Shown here: piece after piece, positions 27,460 to 36,330 of the stretch
Position numbering within the stretch: position 1 is the first letter of the stretch
How the letters are laid out: each line of letters opens with the position of its first letter
From: Breznakibacter sp047600785
GTDB lineage: Bacteria; Bacteroidota; Bacteroidia; Bacteroidales; Marinilabiliaceae
Length of the DNA: 64,000 nt
Reading direction: 5' to 3'
NCBI GenBank assembly: GCA_047600785.1
Contig: JASGKH010000002.1
Span: 1,674,001 to 1,738,000 of the forward strand
Position numbers and translations under genes: made by a program
Notes under the pieces: generated by a model
What the model was told of the DNA's origin: nothing
Seen by the model: only the letters and a program-made list of their open reading frames with translations
The model's database searches: none

Positions 27460-28114
27460 CTAATCAGCATTGTTTTGTCTTATTTTGTCGATACAATGTG
27501 ACTTTTCCTGCGTAAGTTAACGTATTTAAGTTTAACCTGAAATTGAATATAGTTTTAGACAACTCATATTCAACTAACAAACAACACATTAACTGATCAC
27601 CTTTTTCCATAGCCCCAGCACCATATGCCTATGCAACCGCTAATATTGCAACCACTTCATCGCCATATATATTTATGCCGTTGATCGTGAGTGTGGGCCA
27701 CTACGAGAAATCAATGCCGAAATCGGAAGAACAATTTACAGGTAGGCAACCTCGCTTTGCCGTCCGTTAAGGACTTAAGAATATGTTGCGAACACAGTGT
27801 ACGATCCGATATCGATATATTTTCAACGTAACAACTTATTTTTCTGGAATAGATCCTATGTCCCCACTGGCAAAAAGTCGACCGTGGTCTAACCAAAGGG
27901 AGAATACCATAGTTATCACCTACATCACAAGAGAGAGAAACGGACTGAAAACCGGCCACAGTAGCACCAAGCCAATACAAATCGTACCTTCCAATACAGA
28001 TCTAAAATTATTACCGTTTTTTTGTAATTTAGATGTCATGGATAAACATCTGCTGTTAATATACTAAGTTGTAGGCATGATCGGGAATCTTCAATTATTT
28101 GCAGATCAAATACA
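27460..28114. other. 655-bp non-coding region between the export cluster and a sensor kinase gene
   Basis: It separates two divergent transcription units. No open frame has family resemblance; a 89-codon frame at 27711-27980 on the minus strand is not supported. Visible signals: on the minus strand GGAAAAG (about 27504-27510), then 12 nt to CGAC (27488-27491), vaguely like an ECF -35/-10 pair; on the plus strand an imperfect inverted repeat ATCTAAAATTA/TAATTTAGAT (28000-28010 with 28025-28034) about 80 bp before the kinase start. Function of the middle part is unknown. Confidence 0.5.
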
Positions 28115-30361
28115 ATGGAATTGAGACTGGGTAAACTAATCTTTGGAGCAATGTGGTTGGCCATTTTATTGTCAGGTCACCTTGTCTCGGCGCAAAAAGA
28201 AGTTTCCAGTCGCGAGATTTTATTACTCAATTCATACCATCGCGGGTTTAAATGGACCGACGACATTTCGCGTGCCGTGGTTGATTATTACAATGACTCC
28301 GTAAGATATCGAATTTTTGTGGAAAACATGGATTCAAAAAGGTTCCAGTCTCCCAAATATTTCGATCAATTGGCAGAACTTTACCGGCATAAATATAAAG
28401 AGACAAAGATCGATGGAATAATTTGCAGCGATAACAATGCACTTGACTTTATTTTAAAAAACGGAATAGAGTTGTGGGGGCAAATACCGGTCGTATTTTG
28501 TGGAATCAATAACCCTGAAAATTACAAAGCCAAAGTAGATACTTCACGGATTTTTGGCGTTGAAGAGATCATCGATATTAGGACAAACCTCGAACTGGCT
28601 TTAAAGTTCAATCCTGATATAACAGAATTCGTTGTTATCGGGGACAAAACACTCTTGTTCCCGATATTCGAGGTCCAGTTTTCAAGAGCAATCGCCCAAC
28701 TCAACCGTCCCGTCAAACAACGGGTTGTCATTATCGACAACATTGAGCAATTGGCCGATGCGTTCAATATTATCGATCCGCGTGGCAAGGCCATTTATTT
28801 GTTAAGTCTGTATGTAAACCGCAACGGCATTCCTCGTGAAATGGCACTGGAGGCGCGAACCATATTACAAAACTCAAAAATTCCAGTTTATGGCAACTGG
28901 GATTTTCTGATGCCAAACCTAATTATCGGAGGAAATATCATTTCGGGGTACGATCAAGGTAAAGCTGCTGCCGAACTACTCTACAAGCGTTTTACCGACC
29001 CCACTTTCAAACCACGATTTGCCATTCCATCGGAGCAAAAAATGATGTTCGACCAAAATCGGCTCGATTATTTTAACATCGATCTCAAATTACTTCCGCC
29101 AAACTCTACCATCCTTTATAAAGCCCCTCTGACGTGGGAAAAATATCAAGCAGAAATCGCCTCTATATTAATTGCTTTCATGGCACTCATTACCATTATT
29201 ATATTTCTTATATACAACATCACACAAAGAAAAAAAGCAGAACAGGAACTTATTCAAAGCGAAAACAGGCTGGAGCTTGCCCTGGAAGGTGCAAACCAAG
29301 GTTTATGGGACGTAAACATGAACAACAAGTTCATTTATACCAACAAAGAGTTTGCAAACCTTCTGGGTTTCCAAACATCCAAAGAGCTGGGGATCAATTA
29401 TTACAATTGGCGCCAGTTCATCTTTAAACAAGACCTGGACCATCTTTATGAAGCTTTCCTCTTGCATAGGGATAGTAAAACGCCCTCTATCAATTGCGAA
29501 ATCAGGCTTATGAAAAAAGGAGGGGATGTTATCTGGGTACTACTTTATGGCAAAATAACGGAATGGACCAACAGCGCCCCTTCCAGATTAACTGGTTCAG
29601 TCCTTAACATTGACGACCAAAAAGAATTTGAAAACCAACTGAAACTTGCCAAAAACAAAGCCGAAGAGTCTGACAGGCTAAAATCGTCGTTCCTGGCCAA
29701 TATGTCGCACGAGATACGCACACCAATGAACGCCATCATTGGCTTCTCTGATTTGATAAATTCCGGGGCAATCAGCAAAACTGAACAAAAAATGTATCTC
29801 AACCAAATAAAAAACAGCAGCGAAAGCCTTTTGAACATTATCAACGACATCATCGACATATCAAAAATCGAGTCGGGCCAAATGTCTATTCATAAAGAAG
29901 AGTTCGATTTGAACGAATTGCTTACCAAAGTGGTCAGGATCGGAGAGGCATTAATTTCGAAAAACGAGAAGCAAATTGAGTTGCGGCATCCCAATTTAAA
30001 CCATTCTGTAAGACTTTCCACCGACTCACACCGGCTCGAACAGATTTTGCTCAACCTGATATCAAATGCAGTTAAATTTACACACAAAGGGTATATAGAA
30101 ATAGGATACAAAACAACGAACAACCAAGATATTTACTTTTTTGTCGAAGACACAGGCATTGGTATTGCCAACGAACACAAAAAGGTTATTTTTGAACGCT
30201 TCCGGCAAGGCGACGAGTCGTTGGCCAAAAAGTTTGGAGGAACAGGCTTGGGACTGACCATTTGTAAAAACCTGGTTCGTTTGCTTGGTGGCGACATCGA
30301 AGTGAAATCGGCACTTAACAATGGATCCAGGTTCACGTTCCATATCAAAAAGGATCTTTGA
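28115..30361 (+). CDS. Sensor histidine kinase with extracytoplasmic ABC-binding-protein domain and PAS domain
   Basis: 748 residues. A signal/first TM (about 9-27) is followed by a periplasmic domain (about 30-330) of the ABC substrate-binding type (PF04392-like: EILLLNSYHRGFKWTDDI, DGIICSDNNALDF, FGVEEIIDI). Next come a second TM (about 345-368), a PAS domain (about 385-500), HisKA with phosphoacceptor H532 in NMSHEIRTPMNAIIGFSD, and HATPase with N, G1 (DTGIGI), F and G2 (GGTGLGLTI) boxes. There is no C-terminal receiver domain and no response regulator next door. The periplasmic domain likely binds a small solute. It ends 42 bp before rsmE on the same strand. Confidence 0.93.
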   Translation: MELRLGKLIFGAMWLAILLSGHLVSAQKEVSSREILLLNSYHRGFKWTDDISRAVVDYYNDSVRYRIFVENMDSKRFQSPKYFDQLAELYRHKYKETKIDGIICSDNNALDFILKNGIELWGQIPVVFCGINNPENYKAKVDTSRIFGVEEIIDIRTNLELALKFNPDITEFVVIGDKTLLFPIFEVQFSRAIAQLNRPVKQRVVIIDNIEQLADAFNIIDPRGKAIYLLSLYVNRNGIPREMALEARTILQNSKIPVYGNWDFLMPNLIIGGNIISGYDQGKAAAELLYKRFTDPTFKPRFAIPSEQKMMFDQNRLDYFNIDLKLLPPNSTILYKAPLTWEKYQAEIASILIAFMALITIIIFLIYNITQRKKAEQELIQSENRLELALEGANQGLWDVNMNNKFIYTNKEFANLLGFQTSKELGINYYNWRQFIFKQDLDHLYEAFLLHRDSKTPSINCEIRLMKKGGDVIWVLLYGKITEWTNSAPSRLTGSVLNIDDQKEFENQLKLAKNKAEESDRLKSSFLANMSHEIRTPMNAIIGFSDLINSGAISKTEQKMYLNQIKNSSESLLNIINDIIDISKIESGQMSIHKEEFDLNELLTKVVRIGEALISKNEKQIELRHPNLNHSVRLSTDSHRLEQILLNLISNAVKFTHKGYIEIGYKTTNNQDIYFFVEDTGIGIANEHKKVIFERFRQGDESLAKKFGGTGLGLTICKNLVRLLGGDIEVKSALNNGSRFTFHIKKDL

Positions 30362-30403
30362 CCCACGATGTCCCATATTATCAAATTTTAGCGAAAACCA
30401 AGA

Positions 30404-31114
30404 ATGGAGTTATTCTATACGGCCAATTTCGAGGAAAACAATTATACGCTTTCGGAAGAGGAAAGCAACCATTGCATTAACGTGCTAAGGCACCGGACCA
30501 GCCACTCCATTGCAGTAACCGACGGAAAAGGCAATTTATATGAAGGAATCATTGTCGACGCGCACCATAAAAGATGTAGAATATCGGTTGAAAGGACATC
30601 GCCACACACATCACTACTTCCTTATCTCCACATAGCCATAGCACCCACGAAAAATATTGAACGGTTGGAGTGGTTCATCGAAAAATCGACCGAAATAGGC
30701 ATCAGCGAAATCACATTGCTTCTATGCCAGCATTCTGAACGAAAACAAGTAAGATTAGACAGATTGGAAAAAATATTGGTGTCGGCCATGAAACAGTCAG
30801 GATCACTCTTTTTACCCGTTTTAAATGATCTAATATCTCTGAATAATTTCGTGTCGTACCCCCATCAGGCCCAAAAATGCATTGCCCATTGCAATGAAGG
30901 CAAACGGTATCCCCTTTTCGAAAAAGCAAGAAGCCAAGCTCCAATAATCGTAATGATCGGTCCTGAAGGCGATTTTTCCCCCAATGAAATAGAATTGGCG
31001 TTAAAGAACGGATTCGATGCCGTTACGCTGGGAAATAGCCGACTACGTACCGAGACTGCAGGGATGGTAGCCTGCCATACCGTGCACCTCATGAACGAAA
31101 TCCAACACGTATAA
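30404..31114 (+). CDS. rsmE: 16S rRNA (uracil(1498)-N(3))-methyltransferase RsmE
   Basis: Methylates N3 of U1498 in 16S rRNA, in the decoding region. The 236-residue protein has an N-terminal PUA-like domain (HCINVLRHRTSHSIAVTDG) and the SPOUT knot domain with IGPEGDFSPNEIE (SAM loop) and VTLGNSRLRTETAG, the typical C-terminal signature. Length is normal. It is preceded by the kinase gene with a 42-bp gap and could be cotranscribed. It converges on the Rrf2 gene with only 9 bp between the stop codons and no obvious terminator. Confidence 0.96.
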   Translation: MELFYTANFEENNYTLSEEESNHCINVLRHRTSHSIAVTDGKGNLYEGIIVDAHHKRCRISVERTSPHTSLLPYLHIAIAPTKNIERLEWFIEKSTEIGISEITLLLCQHSERKQVRLDRLEKILVSAMKQSGSLFLPVLNDLISLNNFVSYPHQAQKCIAHCNEGKRYPLFEKARSQAPIIVMIGPEGDFSPNEIELALKNGFDAVTLGNSRLRTETAGMVACHTVHLMNEIQHV

Positions 31115-31123
31115 AATAACAAG

Positions 31124-31522
31124 TTATAGATATTTATCGAGCGTTTGCACTTTTAAGAATTTCATAAATTCAATCGTGATTTTATTTGTCACATCGCCTA
31201 AAATGCAATTGCCAAAGGGACATGTTTCCTTGCTACCCGGACAAGCCAACACATCGACTTTGCCTTCAATGGCCTCGTAAATATTGAGCAAAGAAATTTC
31301 ATGAGGCTCCTTTTTTAACATAAACCCACCCGTAGGGCCACGATTCGACGATACAAAATTTTCTTTTGCCAAACGTTGCATCACCTTTGCCACATGATGC
31401 TTTGAACTGCCTATACGCTCGGCGATCTGGTTTACGTTAAGCTTCTCATGGGTCATGGCAATAAGGGCCATGCTATGGATACCAATTGTTGCAGCTTCCG
31501 AGAGGGCAAGTATGTTAGACAT
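31124..31522 (-). CDS. Rrf2-family transcriptional regulator, probable Fe-S type
   Basis: 132 residues. An N-terminal winged helix-turn-helix (about 5-60: LNVNQIAERIGSSKHHVAKVMQRLAKEN) is followed by the wing RGPTGGFML and a dimerisation helix. Three Cys lie in the usual position (C94, C101, C106), spaced like the Fe-S cluster ligands of IscR and NsrR, so a redox- or NO-responsive cluster is likely; the fourth ligand is not evident. The palindrome at 31527-31553 directly before it overlaps its probable promoter, suggesting autoregulation. No isc/suf or NO-detoxification gene is adjacent, so the regulon is not apparent. Confidence 0.92.
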   Translation of the reverse strand: MSNILALSEAATIGIHSMALIAMTHEKLNVNQIAERIGSSKHHVAKVMQRLAKENFVSSNRGPTGGFMLKKEPHEISLLNIYEAIEGKVDVLACPGSKETCPFGNCILGDVTNKITIEFMKFLKVQTLDKYL

Positions 31523-31526
31523 TATT

Positions 31527-31553
31527 CAGGTAATTAAACACCAAAATTACCTG
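31527..31553 (-). promoter_or_regulatory. Palindromic operator overlapping the Rrf2-gene promoter
   Basis: CAGGTAATT (31527-31535) and AATTACCTG (31545-31553) are perfect 9-bp inverted repeats with a 9-nt spacer. On the minus strand the right arm and spacer contain TAATTTTG (31542-31549), a TAnnTTTG box. The left arm ends 5 bp before the start codon. A dimeric repressor bound here would block the promoter; the obvious candidate is the Rrf2 protein itself. Confidence 0.6.
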
Positions 31554-31563
31554 ATAGCAATAA

Positions 31564-31600
31564 AATAAAAAAACCCGCGAAGCATAATTTCACGGGTTTC
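31564..31600 (-). terminator. Terminator of the PPi-phosphofructokinase gene
   Basis: On the minus strand AAACCCG (31593-31599 complement) pairs with CGGGTTT (31571-31577 complement), followed by a T-rich tract. It begins about 18 bp after the stop codon of the pfp gene. Confidence 0.75.
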
Positions 31601-31617
31601 TAATATGTTACACAACA

Positions 31618-33267
31618 TTATTTGACACTTTCCAGCACCAATGTCTTGGTCGGAGCATCGCAAACCGATGACGGACCAAAATATTGAATTGGCCCAGGAT
31701 ATACATATTTGGTATTAACGGCCCAATCTTCACGTTGCCCCACCAGCTTTTTGAACGGTGCACCGTCCAACTTCACCAATGCTTTCTGAATCACCGGCTT
31801 CATGTGTCCGTGGCGTTTTTCCATGTTCATCATCATGGTAATGGGCACCCCTCCTGCAATCCATTTGTCCGAAGGGGCCGTAAGGTTACGCACCGAAGCC
31901 ATATAACCTGTTTTTCCTTCACGGATCAATACAGACGCTGTAAAACCAAGCGAATAGCAATAGTCGGCATCGAAGTTCGAAGGCGACGCACAACGGCCTT
32001 CATAACCAAAGAAATGTGGTTGGCCTTTGAATTTACCCGCAAACTCGCCCGCCTTCTTTAAACCTTTGATGTAGGCTTTAACCATATCGATCAACAGTTT
32101 TTCAGTCTCGATAAGTGAAACTTGCACGTTTCCGTGCGGATCACGGTCAAGCAGCAACTGGTTGGCAAAGCTGTTTGGCAACGAATTGAATACCGAGGCA
32201 CTCTCGGTTGAAAGATATTTCACGATTAACTCACGTTTCTCCTTGTTGGTTTCCAATGCATTCATCTCCGCATCGTGGTGAGCCATCATATCGTTCAATT
32301 CGGCGATCAATTTTTTAATGGCCGGAATAAATTCGACCAAACCTTCAGGAATAAGTACGGTTCCGAAATTATTGCCATTGGCAGCCCTCGCAATAACAGC
32401 ATTGCCGATGTAAGCAACCACATCGTCCAGTGTCATGTTCTTGGCCTCAACTTCCTCGGAAATAATGCACAAATTGGATTGGGTCTGCAATGCACACTCC
32501 AAAGCAATGTGCGAAGCTGAACGGCCCATCAATTTAATAAAGTGCCAATATTTTTTTGATGAATTGGCGTCACGCTGGATGTTACCGATCAATTCGCTAT
32601 AAACTTTGCAGGCCGTATCGAAGCCAAATGAAGTTTCGATCATCTCGTTTTTAAGGTCGCCGTCAATGGTTTTGGGAACTCCGATAACCTGAACGCCACA
32701 TTGCTTTTGGGCAAAATATTCGGCCAACACGCACGCATTGGTATTGGAATCGTCGCCTCCGATGATCACCAACGCAGTGATGCCGAGACTCTTACAATTT
32801 TCAAGCCCTTTATCGAACTGTGAAGTTTCTTCCAGTTTGGTACGACCGGAACCGATGATATCAAAACCGCCGGTATTACGGTAGTGATCAATAATATCAG
32901 AAGTCAATTCAGCATATTCGTTATCGACCAAACCGCTCGGGCCTCCCAAAAATCCGTAAAGCTTGCTGTTGGGATTTATTTTTTTCAAGCCGTCAAAAAG
33001 GCCCGAAATAACGTTGTGGCCACCAGGGGCCTGACCACCGGAAAGAATCACGCCAACATTCAATGCAGGGTAAGATGTGGCATTTGCGTCGGGTTCAAAA
33101 GAGATCAACGGCATGCCGTAGGTGTTGGGGAAGATTCTAGCAATCTCAGCTTGGTCGGCCACCGATTCGGTTTTCTTGCCTTCTACGATTTTCACTGCCC
33201 CTTTCAGTGATTCGGGCATTTTGGGAATATAACTTTCCCTTGCGATTTGAAGAGCGCTTTTGATCAT
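31618..33267 (-). CDS. Diphosphate--fructose-6-phosphate 1-phosphotransferase
   Basis: PPi-dependent phosphofructokinase, 549 residues, the long (about 550) type common in Bacteroidota and plants. It reversibly converts fructose 6-phosphate plus PPi to fructose 1,6-bisphosphate plus phosphate. Features: VILSGGQAPGGHNVISG (nucleotide/PPi loop, 74-90), GGDDS (170-174) with the Asp that marks PPi use, PKTIDGDLKN (198-207) with the Lys seen in PPi enzymes, MGRSASHIALECALQ (substrate region) and GYEGRCASPSNFD. It is transcribed away from a second phosphofructokinase gene at 33490. Confidence 0.95.
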   Translation of the reverse strand: MIKSALQIARESYIPKMPESLKGAVKIVEGKKTESVADQAEIARIFPNTYGMPLISFEPDANATSYPALNVGVILSGGQAPGGHNVISGLFDGLKKINPNSKLYGFLGGPSGLVDNEYAELTSDIIDHYRNTGGFDIIGSGRTKLEETSQFDKGLENCKSLGITALVIIGGDDSNTNACVLAEYFAQKQCGVQVIGVPKTIDGDLKNEMIETSFGFDTACKVYSELIGNIQRDANSSKKYWHFIKLMGRSASHIALECALQTQSNLCIISEEVEAKNMTLDDVVAYIGNAVIARAANGNNFGTVLIPEGLVEFIPAIKKLIAELNDMMAHHDAEMNALETNKEKRELIVKYLSTESASVFNSLPNSFANQLLLDRDPHGNVQVSLIETEKLLIDMVKAYIKGLKKAGEFAGKFKGQPHFFGYEGRCASPSNFDADYCYSLGFTASVLIREGKTGYMASVRNLTAPSDKWIAGGVPITMMMNMEKRHGHMKPVIQKALVKLDGAPFKKLVGQREDWAVNTKYVYPGPIQYFGPSSVCDAPTKTLVLESVK

Positions 33268-33436
33268 TGTTGTGTTGTTTGACTATTTGGTTATTGGATT
33301 ACAAGTCATTGAAATTTCTATAAAGCCCTGCAAATTTGGATATATTTTCGGGAAAAAAAAACTGCTTTTCAACAATCAGTCGTCTCCCACACATCCTAAT
33401 TTTCGCTCTCCCCACTAAGTTATTCATTGGAATTTA

Positions 33437-33469
33437 TTCGCAATAGATATAATGAATTCCCTATTTTTG
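33437..33469 (+). promoter_or_regulatory. Promoter of the second phosphofructokinase gene
   Basis: TATTTTTG (33462-33469) fits TAnnTTTG; the -33 position (TTCG, 33437-33440) is poor and 21 bp away. The start of transcription would be near 33476. The box lies inside the longest possible frame (from 33427), so the start codon at 33490 is favoured. Confidence 0.55.
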
Positions 33470-33489
33470 GACAGTTAAACAATTACCCC

Positions 33490-34716
33490 ATGTCATCCAT
33501 GTCGAATCAAGCAAACCACCCGCGTACGATCGGGATACTGACCGGAGGAGGCGATGTTCCCGGATTGAACCCTGCCATCAGAGCGATTACCATTAGGGCG
33601 ATCCGTGACGGATTTAGGGTCATAGGCATTAAAAACGGCTGGCAGGGCATCATCCAAATAGATCCTTCCAAACCACTCAAGGACCAAGAATACTGCATGG
33701 TGCTTGATGAAGTATCCGTAGACCGGATTGGACGGACCGGCGGCACGTTTTTGCACTCGAGCCGTACCCGCGCCGATATCGTACACTACAGCGATGTACC
33801 CGAGCATTTTGCCCATATTTATAAAGACGAATATAACGACCTCACACCCGAAGCCATCAACAATTTAAAACATATCGGCATCGATTACCTGATTCCGATC
33901 GGGGGCGACGACACGCTGGGCTATGCACATATTTTACATAAAAAAGGCATCAAGATTGTGGCCATCCCCAAAACGATGGACGGTGACGTACCCGGGACCG
34001 AATATTGCATTGGGTTTAGCACCTGTGTCACGCGTACCATTGAACTCACGCAATCGTTACGTACCAGTGCGGGGTCGCACGAGCGGTTTTTGGTAGTTGA
34101 AGTTTTTGGGCGCAATGCCGGCTTCTCGGCCTTGCTACCTACGGTTGGCGGAGCAGCTGACCGTTGCGTGATCCCCGAACACCAATTCGACATGGAACTG
34201 CTTACCGAGCTAATGGTGCAAGACCGCAGGAATAATCCAAGCAAATATTCAGTGGTGCTGGTATCGGAAGGTGCATCGTTTATTGGAAGCGACATTATTT
34301 ATGACGAAGCGACTACCAATGCGTTTGGGCACAAAAAACTTGGCGGTATTGGCGAAATCGTCAGCCAACAACTAAAAATCCTCTCAAAGAAATTCAATAA
34401 CGGACGCGAAATTAACGTGATCAACCAAAAGCTTGGTTATCTGGTGCGTTCAGGCCAGCCCGACGCACTTGACACCATTGTCCCAACGGCTTATGCCAAC
34501 CTGGCACTTGACCTCATCCGCCGGGGAATCTTTGGGCGCATGGTTTGTATTCGCGACGGACAATATTCGCACATATCCATAGATGCAGTGCAAAAAGATG
34601 AGCACGGTGAGAGTGTGAAAAAAGTAAATGTCGAAAAGTTTTACGATACCAACCAATATCGTCCCAAATACGACTATATCATTGGCGAACCGATGATGAT
34701 TCTCACTCGGGACTAA
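33490..34716 (+). CDS. 6-phosphofructokinase (PPi-type signature)
   Basis: A 408-residue PFK-family enzyme committing fructose 6-phosphate to glycolysis. The N-terminal loop is GILTGGGDVPGLNPAI. GGDD (138-141) carries Asp where ATP enzymes such as E. coli PfkA have Gly, and PKTMDGD (160-166) has Lys where they have Gly (PGTIDND), so sequence rules predict PPi as donor although such proteins are often labelled ATP-dependent. The rest matches: VEVFGRNAGFSALLPTVGGA, VLVSEGA, LGYLVRSGQPDALD. The start ATG 33490 is downstream of the promoter box; 33499 is another possibility. It may be cotranscribed with the glycosyltransferase gene 37 bp after. Confidence 0.9.
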   Translation: MSSMSNQANHPRTIGILTGGGDVPGLNPAIRAITIRAIRDGFRVIGIKNGWQGIIQIDPSKPLKDQEYCMVLDEVSVDRIGRTGGTFLHSSRTRADIVHYSDVPEHFAHIYKDEYNDLTPEAINNLKHIGIDYLIPIGGDDTLGYAHILHKKGIKIVAIPKTMDGDVPGTEYCIGFSTCVTRTIELTQSLRTSAGSHERFLVVEVFGRNAGFSALLPTVGGAADRCVIPEHQFDMELLTELMVQDRRNNPSKYSVVLVSEGASFIGSDIIYDEATTNAFGHKKLGGIGEIVSQQLKILSKKFNNGREINVINQKLGYLVRSGQPDALDTIVPTAYANLALDLIRRGIFGRMVCIRDGQYSHISIDAVQKDEHGESVKKVNVEKFYDTNQYRPKYDYIIGEPMMILTRD

Positions 34717-34753
34717 ATACCGTCAGCACATCCCTAAAAAGCAGCCGTAATAT

Positions 34754-35749
34754 ATGCCGTTACTATCGCTTATTGTTCCCGTGTTCAACCGCCCCAACGA
34801 GATTGAAGAGTTGTTGCTCTCGCTCATCCAACAATCGGTAGTAACCGATCTTGAGGTGGTAATCGTAGAAGATGGTTCAAATCGACGATGCGACCACATA
34901 ATTACACAATATAAGCCACAACTTCCAATCCAATACATATTCCAACAGAATACAGGACCAGGCCCGGCAAGAAACAACGGGGCCAAACACGCCAACGGTA
35001 CTTATTTGGTATTTCTGGACTCGGATGTAATCTTACCGACAAACTACATCCAAACGGTTATTCTAAATTTGGCCAATTTGTCCGTGGATTGTTTTGGGGG
35101 CCCGGACAAGGCACATGAGTCGTTTACGCCCGTCCAAAAGGCCATCAGCTACGCCATGACATCGCCTTTAACAACCGGAGGTATCCGCGGATCGAAAAAA
35201 CGTATGGATAAGTTTTATCCCCGCAGTTTCAATCTGGGCATCAAAAAAACGGTTTTCGACAAGATCGAGGGATTTTCGGCAATGCGATTTGGAGAAGATT
35301 TGGACTTAAGCATGAGACTTATCGAAAACGGCTATTGTACCGGCTTGTTTGCCGATTCATGGGTATACCATAAACGACGGACGACTTTCAAATCATTTTA
35401 CAAACAAGTATTCAATTCTGGGATTGCACGCATTAATCTCGAAAAACGGCATAAAGGAACACTAAGGCTGGTACACTTGCTTCCTGCAATGTTTGTGATG
35501 TTTAATATAATTGCATTTGTTTCGGCGATGTTCGTTTGGCAAATGGCAGTTTTGGCTCTATTACCCGCATTTATTTTTCTTGCCGATGCATTTATCCGGA
35601 CTAAGGAATTACGTGCATCGTTGCTTTCGGTTCCCGCATCGTACACCCAACTATTGGGTTACGGATTAGGATTCATCAAAGCCTTTTATGTCCGGATCCT
35701 AATGGGAAAAGACGAATTCCATAGTTTCGCAAAAAACTTTTATAAATAA
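34754..35749 (+). CDS. Glycosyltransferase family 2 membrane protein
   Basis: 331 residues. Residues 1-about 225 are a GT-A fold: LSLIVPVFNRPNEIEELL, VVIVEDGS, TGPGPARNNGAKHA, and the DxD-like LDSDV that binds nucleotide sugar and metal, then GEDLDLSMRL as acceptor/base motif. The C-terminus has about two or three TM helices (about 236-285). The active site faces the cytoplasm. Such enzymes add sugars to lipid carriers or glycolipids of the envelope. The donor sugar cannot be told. It lies 37 bp after the phosphofructokinase gene and ends at a strong terminator. Confidence 0.9.
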   Translation: MPLLSLIVPVFNRPNEIEELLLSLIQQSVVTDLEVVIVEDGSNRRCDHIITQYKPQLPIQYIFQQNTGPGPARNNGAKHANGTYLVFLDSDVILPTNYIQTVILNLANLSVDCFGGPDKAHESFTPVQKAISYAMTSPLTTGGIRGSKKRMDKFYPRSFNLGIKKTVFDKIEGFSAMRFGEDLDLSMRLIENGYCTGLFADSWVYHKRRTTFKSFYKQVFNSGIARINLEKRHKGTLRLVHLLPAMFVMFNIIAFVSAMFVWQMAVLALLPAFIFLADAFIRTKELRASLLSVPASYTQLLGYGLGFIKAFYVRILMGKDEFHSFAKNFYK

Positions 35750-35761
35750 CCTTAAAAATAG

Positions 35762-35797
35762 AAAGGCAGCCCGAAACGGCTGCCTTTTTTGTTTTTT
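35762..35797 (+). terminator. Terminator of the glycosyltransferase gene
   Basis: Stem AAGGCAGCC (35763-35771) pairs with GGCTGCCTT (35778-35786) around a 6-nt loop and is followed by TTTTGTTTTTT. Confidence 0.92.
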
Positions 35798-35931
35798 GAA
35801 TTTATTTACACACTACCAATCCAAGCCTTACCACTTGTTGATTCTGTACAAATCGATAAGGTATCTCCCTCCGAACAAAGCTACATGGGATATCGGTTTC
35901 TCTTGCGTCTGGCACGGAAAAGTACCGGGGA

Positions 35932-36312
35932 TCATTCTTCCATTTCTATCATTTTGAAAGGGATATTGATAATGGATTGGTAATCTTCACCCGCTTCAAA
36001 CATATCTTCATCATCCTCTTCATAATACCAGTTTATCTCAACCTGGTGTCCTTTTTTATGGATCAATTCCAATTTTTTGAAAATATCCAAAATACACTTC
36101 GATGAACTGGTGTTGAAATATTCCAATTGTATATTCACATCGGTTTCTTTCAACGGATTCGATCCGTACTTTTCTAACCAATCGATAAGAGGTTTGTAGA
36201 ACTCTACCGAATTCTCAGGAATTGACCGTCCCTTGATCTCAACCAATCCTTTGTCGCCATCAAACCTAACGAACGGCGTTTTCGGTGTTCCTTCGCGAAT
36301 AATTGTTTCCAT
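35932..36312 (-). CDS. siaC: SiaC-family regulatory phosphoprotein (DUF1987)
   Basis: 126 residues. In Pseudomonas aeruginosa SiaC is phosphorylated by kinase SiaB and dephosphorylated by SiaA, and its unphosphorylated form activates the diguanylate cyclase SiaD. This protein shows the DUF1987 pattern: TPFVRFDGDKGLVEIKGRSIPEN, FYKPLIDWLEKY, and LEYFNTSSSKCILDIFKKL. In the last stretch T68 stands at the same position number as the phosphorylated T68 of SiaC. It is 18 bp downstream of the siaB-like kinase gene. No siaA or siaD homologue is present in the window, so the output here may differ. Confidence 0.88.
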   Translation of the reverse strand: METIIREGTPKTPFVRFDGDKGLVEIKGRSIPENSVEFYKPLIDWLEKYGSNPLKETDVNIQLEYFNTSSSKCILDIFKKLELIHKKGHQVEINWYYEEDDEDMFEAGEDYQSIINIPFKMIEMEE

Positions 36313-36330
36313 ACGGATAACTCTCTATAT

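Noticed and set aside
27809..27818. ATATCGATAT palindrome
   Set aside because: A ten-base AT-rich palindrome is expected by chance in an AT-rich region and is not near a promoter.
27711..27980. An 89-codon minus-strand frame in the long intergenic region
   Set aside because: No family match, no promoter or start context, odd composition (Cys/Arg/Ser rich).
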